NCBI GenBank assembly: GCA_023227695.1
Contig: JALNVE010000060.1
Location: forward strand, 1-12,229
Direction: 5' to 3'
Length of the DNA stretch: 12,229 nt
Source of the DNA: Paludibacteraceae bacterium
GTDB taxonomy: Bacteria; Bacteroidota; Bacteroidia; Bacteroidales; Paludibacteraceae
The notes beneath the pieces are model-generated. The model saw only the letters and a program-made list of their open reading frames with translations, was not told the DNA's origin and made no database searches. The position numbers and the translations under genes were made by a program. Positions 6,871 through 12,229 of the stretch are shown in pieces (position 1 is the stretch's first letter; each line of letters begins with the position of its first letter).

Positions 6871-8193
6871 CTATCTAGCCAACTCAAAAATGGTCTTCAC
6901 ACCTTTTATCTTTTCATTGGCCACCAACTGTAAAAGATTTTTAGCTCTATCACGCTTAATTGCTGCAAAAGAGTAGTGTTCCTTCAGTTCAATCTTACCC
7001 AACTCATTTTTGTTGAGTCGACCTTTCTTCATCAAGAAACCAGCAATATCGCCTTTACTCAACTTGTCTTGTTTTCCCTTTCCGATATAAAGCGTCACCC
7101 ACTCAGGCAAACCTGGCAAGGTTGATTTCTCCGGTAGTTCCATCTCCTCGGAGTTTTGATCCACATATTCGGGCAAGCTCTCTTCTGAATTGAGAATTAT
7201 AAAGGAAGAACCTTCAGCAAACATACGTGCTGTACGACCATTTCTATGTGTATAAGCCTCCTCGTTCAAAGGAAGATGATAGTGAACCACATTTTTCACC
7301 TCAGGAATATCCAATCCTCGTGCAGCCAAATCGGTTGAAACCAAAATATAGCAGCTACCGTTTCGGAAAGAGCAAAGAGCCTTCTCTCTATCCTGCTGCT
7401 CCATTCCACCATGAAACATTTTACATTCCACACCATTTGTAAGAAGGAATTTTGTGACACGATCTACAGAGTCTCGATAATTACAGAAAACCAATGTAGG
7501 TTCATTGCCAATATGGCAAATCAGCTTCAACAAGACCTCCAACTTATCTTTTATAGGAGAGGTGACTTTATATAGTTTCAATCCATTTAACGTCTCGCAC
7601 TCTGACAAGAAATTGACGACTGAAGGATTATTCAAATCAGTAAATTCAGGCATGTTTGGCATGTCAGTAGCAGAAAGAAGAACTTTCTTCTTCAAAAGGT
7701 TGCCTAGGCTAGAGATGATGAATGACATCTCCTCTTCGAAACCAAACTCGAGTGATTTATCGAACTCATCTAACACCAACGTACGAATTTGATCTATCGG
7801 CAGACTTTCACGTTCAATATGATCCTTTATTCTTCCTGGTGTACCGATCAGCACAACAGGAGGATTCTCCAACATTTTCTCCTCGTAATACATAGAGTGG
7901 CCTCCGTAACAGCTACCGACACGGATACCTGTTTGCATGCTTTTGAAAACATCCTCTATCTGCATAGCCAACTCTCGCGAAGGTGCGAGTATCAACGCTT
8001 GTACCTTTTCTTTCGCTGGGTCAAGAGTAGAAAGCAACGGCAAAAGGAAAGCCAACGTCTTACCTGAGCCTGTTGGAGACAACAGGATAATGTCATCACT
8101 CTCCTCATAAATATCAAGCATATACTTCTGCATCTCGTTCAACTCTGAAATTCTGAGGTTACTAAGTGCGTTATCTATCAATTCTTGTTTCAT
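6871..8193 (-). CDS. DEAD-box RNA helicase, DbpA-like
   Basis: This encodes a 440-residue ATP-dependent RNA helicase. Domain 1 has the Q-motif glutamine (Q22), motif I SPTGSGKT (39-46), Ia PSREL (71-75), GG (98-99), TPGR (118-121), motif II DEFD (142-145) and motif III SAT (174-176). Domain 2 has motif V STDLAARGLD (286-295) and motif VI HRNGRTAR (316-323). Motif II is DEFD instead of DEAD, and motif VI differs from the usual HRxGRTGR by alanine for the last glycine. Residues about 367-437 (LYIGKGKQDKLSKGDIAGF) match the DbpA RNA-binding domain, which in DbpA recognises a 23S rRNA hairpin, so a role in large-subunit assembly is likely. The frame extends upstream to an ATG at 8322, but that ATG lies beyond the promoter and a terminator hairpin. 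The ATG at 8193, with AGAGAAG just upstream, is therefore the start. Confidence 0.92.
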   Translation of the reverse strand: MKQELIDNALSNLRISELNEMQKYMLDIYEESDDIILLSPTGSGKTLAFLLPLLSTLDPAKEKVQALILAPSRELAMQIEDVFKSMQTGIRVGSCYGGHSMYYEEKMLENPPVVLIGTPGRIKDHIERESLPIDQIRTLVLDEFDKSLEFGFEEEMSFIISSLGNLLKKKVLLSATDMPNMPEFTDLNNPSVVNFLSECETLNGLKLYKVTSPIKDKLEVLLKLICHIGNEPTLVFCNYRDSVDRVTKFLLTNGVECKMFHGGMEQQDREKALCSFRNGSCYILVSTDLAARGLDIPEVKNVVHYHLPLNEEAYTHRNGRTARMFAEGSSFIILNSEESLPEYVDQNSEEMELPEKSTLPGLPEWVTLYIGKGKQDKLSKGDIAGFLMKKGRLNKNELGKIELKEHYSFAAIKRDRAKNLLQLVANEKIKGVKTIFELAR

Positions 8194-8234
8194 ATTCTTC
8201 TCTTTTAAATTTCCCTGCGAAAAACAAGGGAGTG

Positions 8235-8242
8235 CAAAGATA
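8235..8242 (-). promoter_or_regulatory. -7 promoter box of the helicase gene
   Basis: On the minus strand this reads TATCTTTG, an exact TAnnTTTG match, 41 bases upstream of the ATG at 8193. The expected -33 region is occupied by the preceding terminator hairpin and shows no TTTG. The position rules out the longer upstream start at 8322. Confidence 0.55.
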
Positions 8243-8246
8243 CGAA

Positions 8247-8286
8247 AAAAGGAGAAGATTTTCCATACGGAAGTTCTTCTCCTTTT
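8247..8286. terminator. Strong hairpin terminator of the GT-C-like membrane protein gene
   Basis: AAAAGGAGAAGATTTTCC pairs with GGAAGTTCTTCTCCTTTT around a 4-base loop ATAC (8265-8268): an 18-base stem with two mismatches. On the minus strand the stem runs into TTTTTTCG, as expected of an intrinsic terminator for the gene ending at 8446, about 160 bases upstream. On the plus strand it also ends in TTTT, so it may work both ways. It lies four bases upstream of the helicase -7 box. Confidence 0.8.
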
Positions 8287-8445
8287 GTGATTTATATAAT
8301 TAAAATTAATGATCATCCGCAAAAACGCATTAAGGAATGGACATTATCAATGAGTTATTTGTCCTCTCCAGACTGACCCTACATTTCTTTTCTGCTGAAA
8401 AAAGTTGGTAAAAGAACTGCCCCTATCCTAAATAAAAATTTCAAA

Positions 8446-9939
8446 CTAATATTTCAATCGTCTGATTTCATATTTAGAGAAGAAATTTTCGAATCTTAGC
8501 AACGTGCTATCAGTCTGACTCTCATTTAAAAAATCAGGAGAATCAACCTTTAGTATAGAAGCTCTCGAAATAGCATTATGACCACCAAAACAATCTGTAT
8601 AAATAGTCACATGAGCAGAAGTATCAGCTCGATATAAACTATCAGAATAACGATGGATGCCGATCAAATTTCCAGGAACAGAGCGATATCTATAACAATA
8701 GATATTCTCTACCCACTGGGCATTTTCCAATAAAAATCGGCTATCAAGATGATCGTGAACAGCTTCGGCTGTCTGACTGTATCCATTCATCCTGCAAAAA
8801 TGGTAAGGAACAGCACCTACAGAAACATTCCAAACAAATACGGCAACTGCAACAAGAGCCATCTGACGGGCATCTATCTTTGTACACATCGCCAACAACA
8901 TCACTGCCATAAATGGAAGAATGTACATAAACTCAGCATTTCCGTTAGAGAAAAAAGAGAAAACGATCGTAAGAGTGAGAACGGCAATGACGCAACACTT
9001 AAATCCACAAGTCTTAACCGAAACTTTAGATTTCGGCATTCTAAATAATGACACAAACGCCATAATCAGTAATGCAGCAACCAAAACAACTAGTGGCAAC
9101 ATGACAAACCAATGTGTTTTCAAAAGAGACAACACATAACCATGCATCTGAAAAAAAGCACGGAATGTATTGATGATTCCCAATGAAAAGCACTGCCACA
9201 AATCAGGAGCATCGGCACTTCCACTAAGATAATCGTGCGAAACAAATGAGACCACAGAAGAAACAGCAGCTGAACCTGTTTGCCAATAAGTAGCAAAAAC
9301 ATAGACTATAGGAACAATCAAACTCACAGCTAATGATCTAACAAACACATTGAAAGGCAATTCTTTGTTTAACACAATCATACACAGAATAGGCAGATAA
9401 ACTAACACTCCTATTTGATGAAACAAGATGGAGATGCAGGCACAAAGTACTGACTTCAACCAATTCTGCTTTATATCTATAGCATAATACAAAGCCCCTA
9501 AAGAGAAGAATAGAGGCATAATGTAGCACTCATTATCGGATACAAAGCGCAAGAAAACCCAACAACTTCCACAAAACAGCAAAGAGGCAGCCGTAAATTT
9601 GTCTGAAGCTCCAATCGTTTTCAAAATCATTTTTGTTATCAGCAGGCAACCTACCGACATAACAATATTGGAAATCTGAAGAAGGGTCAATGGTTCTGCT
9701 CCCGTAAAAGCAAAGATGCGGACAAGCGCATATCCCCACACATTATAAAGAAGATGGTGGGGCATCAGCAGTTCATCACCTCCAATAATGGCACCGTATG
9801 CATAAGAGTAGGCATCCAATGTGGGATTTTGCGAAAGGAGTAACAGATAGACAATTGCAAGCAGTCCAATTGTCCATATGGGCAAAGATACAGAAGCTAA
9901 CAATCGACTGATTCTCGTATGTTTTTCACTTGCATTCAT
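8446..9939 (-). CDS. Polytopic membrane protein, probable GT-C-type glycosyltransferase
   Basis: This encodes 497 residues with about ten to twelve hydrophobic helices between 18 and 375, followed by a soluble C-terminal domain of about 120 residues (376-497). The first extracytoplasmic loop reads NPTLDAYSYA (38-47), with an aspartate (D42) where GT-C enzymes carry their catalytic acid, and is followed by PHHLLYN (60-66) at the next helix. SNGNAEFMYILPF (331-343) resembles the late loop-helix region of GT-C proteins such as ArnT and PMT relatives. That family transfers sugars from polyprenyl-phosphate donors on the outer face of the inner membrane. No neighbouring sugar gene supports a specific pathway. 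The ATG at 9984 lies upstream of the -7 box (9973-9980), so the ATG at 9939 (MNASEK) is taken as the start. The membrane location is certain; the transferase function is an inference from topology and two short motifs. Confidence 0.7.
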   Translation of the reverse strand: MNASEKHTRISRLLASVSLPIWTIGLLAIVYLLLLSQNPTLDAYSYAYGAIIGGDELLMPHHLLYNVWGYALVRIFAFTGAEPLTLLQISNIVMSVGCLLITKMILKTIGASDKFTAASLLFCGSCWVFLRFVSDNECYIMPLFFSLGALYYAIDIKQNWLKSVLCACISILFHQIGVLVYLPILCMIVLNKELPFNVFVRSLAVSLIVPIVYVFATYWQTGSAAVSSVVSFVSHDYLSGSADAPDLWQCFSLGIINTFRAFFQMHGYVLSLLKTHWFVMLPLVVLVAALLIMAFVSLFRMPKSKVSVKTCGFKCCVIAVLTLTIVFSFFSNGNAEFMYILPFMAVMLLAMCTKIDARQMALVAVAVFVWNVSVGAVPYHFCRMNGYSQTAEAVHDHLDSRFLLENAQWVENIYCYRYRSVPGNLIGIHRYSDSLYRADTSAHVTIYTDCFGGHNAISRASILKVDSPDFLNESQTDSTLLRFENFFSKYEIRRLKY

Positions 9940-9972
9940 TCCATTTTCTTTGATGTTAAGCTCAGAGCAGCA

Positions 9973-9980
9973 CAAAGATA
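9973..9980 (-). promoter_or_regulatory. -7 promoter box of the GT-C-like membrane protein gene
   Basis: On the minus strand this reads TATCTTTG, an exact TAnnTTTG match, 33 bases upstream of the ATG at 9939. A GTTGG at about 10002-10006 lies 21-22 bases upstream and may serve as the -33 element. The box places the alternative ATG at 9984 outside the transcript. Confidence 0.6.
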
Positions 9981-10028
9981 GCACAAAGCTTCAGCATCCA
10001 ACCAACAAGTCAAAAACTTTATAACGCA

Positions 10029-10067
10029 AGAAGGAGGAAAGTTCATCTATAGAACTATCCTCCTTCT
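10029..10067. terminator. Hairpin terminator of the duplicated lipoprotein gene
   Basis: AGAAGGAGGA (10029-10038) pairs with TCCTCCTTCT (10058-10067). An inner stem AGTTC/GAACT (10040-10044 with 10052-10056) continues after a single A/A mismatch. It lies 48 bases after the lipoprotein stop and about 50 bases upstream of the next gene's -7 box. The T-rich run is closer on the plus strand (GTTATTTTG) than on the minus strand, where GTTTTT starts about ten bases later. Confidence 0.65.
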
Positions 10068-10114
10068 GTTATTTTGTTGGATTGAGCAATTCTCAACCCT
10101 TACGATTTCCTTAA

Positions 10115-11131
10115 TTAGAGTCCTAATTTTGTTGCATCATAAGTACCTCCCAACGAATTCAAGTATGCCTTTAATTCAGATTTAATAGAAACACTAGATA
10201 CCTTAGTGTAAGTCATTGCTATTGAAAACTCTTCTAAAGTGATCTTCATCGATACTGCATTTGGATATTCTACAGTAGCATTTAGAGGATCCAAGCCATC
10301 CATACTAGTATCCAAACTACCATCCATCTCTCCTACATAATAGGTGAATTCAAAATGAATTTTTTCGCCATCATACGTATAATTTCCAGCCGCAGCAGAC
10401 TTGTCGTCGTCCGAATAACCATAGCTATAGAAAGTACCATCCTCATGGAACTCATAGAATTCAGCTCCAACAAAAGACCAACAACCAACAACAGGGCTCA
10501 AAGTCTGTACATCTTGGTTTCCATCTTCTTCGCCGCCATTATTCTGAGAGCCGCCATCTAAACTCCATTTTGCATCTAAACCTAGCGATACAGCATCATA
10601 ATCCATTCCTGTTGCATCAAATTTCTCAATCATTTTTGAAATAAAAGGTACAGAAGTTACTTTTTCATAGGTTTTTGTGTAGCCAAATTGATCTAAAGTC
10701 ATATTTGTTCCGCCAAGCACAGAAACATTAAAATCAGAAGAAACGTTATTTCCTTCTATATATTGCAAAGTACCTTGCTCTGTAGAGGAAACACTTGTAG
10801 GGAATGACCATGTCAACTCAGAACCATTATAAGTATAAGTTCCTACAGAAGCATTATAATAGAAATCATTATCTGTAGAGTAATTATAACATTTCCCATC
10901 TGATGTAAACACATAATATCCGTTTTCTGTCTCTTTCCAAATTCCTACAATGGAATTTGCTGCAACTGTAGAATCTTTGCCGTTGACAGTTGAGTCTTTA
11001 GGGTTATTATTAACAGATTCTTCATCGTCTTGAAATTGATCTTCCAAATCATCTCCACCACAAGAAGTGAACGAGAATGTCAAAGACATTGCCATAAAAA
11101 GCATGCTTAGATAAACAAAAAACTTTTTCAT
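10115..11131 (-). CDS. Putative surface lipoprotein with two homologous 125-residue domains
   Basis: This encodes 338 residues. A lipoprotein signal peptide (1-23) ends in the lipobox FTSC, with C24 the expected lipidated residue. CGGDDLEDQFQDDEE follows; an acidic stretch just after the cysteine is typical of Bacteroidota lipoproteins exported to the cell surface. A linker (about 38-60) repeats KDSTV twice. Two domains of equal length follow, 61-185 and 214-338. They align from IVGIW/VVGCW through YYVFTSDGK/FYEFHEDGT and GTYTYNGSEL/GNYTYDGEKI to YDAVSLGL/YDATKLGL, clear evidence of internal duplication. The G-x-W start and the alternating strand pattern resemble lipocalin-like lipoproteins of Bacteroidota. 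An acidic Asn/Gly-rich linker (about 190-212) joins the copies. I recognise no enzyme motif and no specific function. The gene stands alone, with its own -7 box and terminator. Confidence 0.85.
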   Translation of the reverse strand: MKKFFVYLSMLFMAMSLTFSFTSCGGDDLEDQFQDDEESVNNNPKDSTVNGKDSTVAANSIVGIWKETENGYYVFTSDGKCYNYSTDNDFYYNASVGTYTYNGSELTWSFPTSVSSTEQGTLQYIEGNNVSSDFNVSVLGGTNMTLDQFGYTKTYEKVTSVPFISKMIEKFDATGMDYDAVSLGLDAKWSLDGGSQNNGGEEDGNQDVQTLSPVVGCWSFVGAEFYEFHEDGTFYSYGYSDDDKSAAAGNYTYDGEKIHFEFTYYVGEMDGSLDTSMDGLDPLNATVEYPNAVSMKITLEEFSIAMTYTKVSSVSIKSELKAYLNSLGGTYDATKLGL

Positions 11132-11212
11132 CTTTTTATTATTTATAAGTTTATTAAAATTTTAGCGTTAGAATATTCACTCAAAATTGCCTTTCAGGGA
11201 AATTTTCCATTT

Positions 11213-11229
11213 GAATAAAAATTTTATTC
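11213..11229. repeat. Perfect 17-base palindrome next to the lipoprotein promoter
   Basis: GAATAAAA and TTTTATTC form a perfect inverted repeat around a single A. It lies three bases downstream of the lipoprotein -7 box on the minus strand, across the expected transcription start, so it is well placed to act as an operator. A second palindrome, GGAAA-T-TTTCC, lies five bases further into the leader. Regulatory function is inferred from position only. Confidence 0.35.
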
Positions 11230-11232
11230 GGA

Positions 11233-11240
11233 CAAAAATA
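11233..11240 (-). promoter_or_regulatory. -7 promoter box of the lipoprotein gene
   Basis: On the minus strand this reads TATTTTTG, an exact TAnnTTTG match. It gives a leader of about 95 bases before the ATG at 11131. No good TTTG is visible at -33. Confidence 0.45.
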
Positions 11241-11431
11241 AACATAAAATGGACATTTTAATAGAAATCAATAAATATTTCAAAGAAAGAAGAGGTTTCA
11301 TACCGTAATTTTTGATTCTTTTTTGCCATCAAATCCATCTTGAATTAAACGTGCAATCAAGAGAAAAGAGAGGTTCTAAGCAATCAAAAGCACGTTAAAT
11401 CTCTGTTATTGCCAATCTGACGAATTATAGG

Positions 11432-11439
11432 TAATTTTG
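11432..11439 (+). promoter_or_regulatory. -7 promoter box of queH
   Basis: TAATTTTG is an exact TAnnTTTG match. ATTG at 11408-11411 lies 20 bases upstream, a near match to the -33 TTTG at the expected spacing, making this the best-formed promoter in the window. Transcription should begin near 11446, about 15 bases before the ATG at 11461. Confidence 0.7.
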
Positions 11440-11460
11440 CAGCAACACAGGAAAGGTTGT

Positions 11461-12087
11461 ATGGCAAATAAAACTAATTTTCAACGGGAATTAGACAGCG
11501 TCATTGCTGAGATTCAGAAGAGCGGAGAGACACCAAGTCTGCTGCTCCACAGTTGTTGTGCACCTTGCAGCAGTTATGTATTGGAGTACCTCTCCCAATA
11601 TTTCAAGATAACCGTCTTCTACTACAACCCCAACATTTGGCCCGAAGAGGAGTACTTCAAACGTGTAGCTGAACAGGAACGTTTCATCAAGGCATTGAAT
11701 CCCATCCATCCCATCCACTTCATGGCTGGCGAGTACGACACCAAAAGGTTTTATGACGTAACAAAAGGTATGGAACACGAAAAAGAGGGAGGCATACGCT
11801 GCTTTGCCTGCTACCGTCTACGTTTGGAAGAGTGCGCCAAGATGGCAAAAGAGCAAGGCTTCGATTACTTCTGCACTACCCTCTCCATCAGTCCGCTGAA
11901 GAACGCTGAAAAGCTGAACGAAATCGGAAATGACATTGCTGAAATGGAAGGTCTGAAATTCTTACCGTCCGACTTCAAGAAAAAAGGCGGATACCTTAAC
12001 TCTATCGAATTGTCTAAAAAATACGGTCTCTACAGACAGGATTACTGCGGCTGCATCTTCTCAAAGCCAAAAGATGATGAGCAATAA
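11461..12087 (+). CDS. queH: Epoxyqueuosine reductase QueH
   Basis: This encodes a 208-residue cytoplasmic enzyme of the QueH (DUF208) family. QueH reduces epoxyqueuosine to queuosine at position 34 of GUN tRNAs and is the non-homologous replacement for the cobalamin-dependent QueG. The family signatures are all present: HSCCAPCSS with vicinal cysteines C32-C33 and C36, YYNPNIWPEEEYFKR (54-68), RCFACYRLRLEE with C114 and C117, FCTTLSISPLKN (137-148), DFKKKGGY (171-178), and YRQDYCGCIFS with C196 and C198. The cysteines are those expected to bind the iron-sulfur and iron centres. A longer frame begins at a TTG at 11437, but that codon lies inside the -7 box, so the ATG at 11461 behind AGGAAAGG is the start. 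No other queuosine gene is nearby. Confidence 0.95.
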   Translation: MANKTNFQRELDSVIAEIQKSGETPSLLLHSCCAPCSSYVLEYLSQYFKITVFYYNPNIWPEEEYFKRVAEQERFIKALNPIHPIHFMAGEYDTKRFYDVTKGMEHEKEGGIRCFACYRLRLEECAKMAKEQGFDYFCTTLSISPLKNAEKLNEIGNDIAEMEGLKFLPSDFKKKGGYLNSIELSKKYGLYRQDYCGCIFSKPKDDEQ

Positions 12088-12229
12088 AACACGAATTAAC
12101 ACTAATTATTTAGACCTATGGGTCAATTTGCGTGGTGCAACATGCTCTAATCTGCGATAAATGCTGGTGGTTTGAGAGATTCAAAACATTCAGAGCCAAA
12201 ATCGAGCAATGTAACTTCTCTATAGGTCA
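12088..12229. other. Intergenic flank downstream of queH with repeat-like sequence
   Basis: No gene is supported here. The segment begins with a tandem 10-base repeat just after the queH stop and contains CAATTTGCGTGG (12124-12135) and CTAATCTGCG (12147-12156), related to the motif near the left window edge. A small GACC/GGTC hairpin with a TATG loop (12112-12123) is too short to call a terminator. Confidence 0.4.
12089..12108. repeat. Tandem 10-base repeat after the queH stop codon
   Basis: Two adjacent units, ACACGAATTA and ACACTAATTA, differ at one base. Two units are too few to define an array. Similar ACACGAATTA-type runs are, from memory, frequent between genes in some bacterial genomes, so this may be the edge of a dispersed intergenic repeat. 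Confidence 0.45.

Larger units (their letters stand above)
11132..11460. other. Divergent intergenic region, lipoprotein gene and queH
   Basis: This 329-base AT-rich spacer contains no supported gene. It holds a -7 box for each flanking gene and three short palindromes on the lipoprotein side: GAATATTC (11171-11178), GGAAA-T-TTTCC (11198-11208) and GAATAAAA-A-TTTTATTC (11213-11229). The middle part, about 11241-11400, shows nothing I can identify. Confidence 0.5.

Noticed and set aside
6849..6875. GATAGT/ACTATC inverted repeat at the end of the helicase gene as terminator
   Set aside because: Six AT-rich pairs with a 15-base loop, overlapping the stop codon, and no T-tract on the minus strand.
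8194..8322. N-terminal extension of 43 residues on the helicase
   Set aside because: It would be translated from DNA containing the helicase -7 box and the upstream terminator hairpin, and its residues show no helicase similarity.
12112..12228. GACCTAT and ATAGGTC inverted pair near the right edge as mobile-element ends
   Set aside because: Seven bases at about 100 bases distance, with no gene between and no target duplication; expected by chance.
1..12229. Defence island, mobile element, CRISPR, tRNA or toxin-antitoxin system
   Set aside because: No transposase, integrase, nuclease, regular repeat-spacer array, cloverleaf or paired small genes were seen; the window holds ordinary chromosomal genes.

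Overview
The window looks like a chromosomal segment of a member of the Bacteroidota, order Bacteroidales. It is AT-rich. Six of its seven apparent transcription units carry an exact TAnnTTTG -7 box of the Bacteroides-type sigma factor. The secreted cellulase ends in a type IX secretion (T9SS) C-terminal sorting domain, and a lipoprotein carries an acidic stretch after its lipobox cysteine. A T9SS substrate argues against a typical Bacteroides and fits a Prevotellaceae-like or other T9SS-bearing Bacteroidales from a plant-fibre-rich habitat. The genus cannot be fixed from this sequence.

Layout. The minus strand at 175-3135 encodes a large modular glycoside hydrolase family 9 cellulase. A divergent spacer (3136-3398) with operator-like inverted repeats separates it from a two-gene plus-strand operon (3399-5553) for a NatA/NatB-type ABC exporter, ATPase then permease, overlapping by 8 bases. 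A hairpin at 5611-5635 lies between this operon and a convergent, solitary fabH-like 3-oxoacyl-ACP synthase III gene (5655-6608, minus). Three further minus-strand genes follow: a DbpA-type DEAD-box RNA helicase (6871-8193), a polytopic membrane protein resembling GT-C glycosyltransferases (8446-9939), and a surface-lipoprotein-like gene made of two homologous 125-residue halves (10115-11131). A divergent spacer (11132-11460) precedes the plus-strand queH epoxyqueuosine reductase gene (11461-12087).

Apart from the ABC pair, each gene looks like its own transcription unit, with its own -7 box (the cellulase has only a one-mismatch candidate) and hairpins between several of them. The genes do not form one pathway: extracellular cellulose degradation, membrane export, fatty-acid initiation, RNA remodelling, envelope glycosylation or lipoprotein functions, and tRNA modification sit side by side. 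Promoter position settles three starts. The longest reading frames of the helicase, the membrane protein and queH all begin inside or upstream of their own promoter, so shorter starts are given here.

I found no tRNA, rRNA, CRISPR array, insertion sequence, phage gene, toxin-antitoxin pair or recognisable defence system. The points most worth a second look are the paired inverted repeats upstream of the ABC operon, the internally duplicated lipoprotein, the unassigned beta-rich module in the cellulase, the terminator hairpin abutting the helicase -7 box, and the repeat-like, possibly decayed sequence at both window ends.
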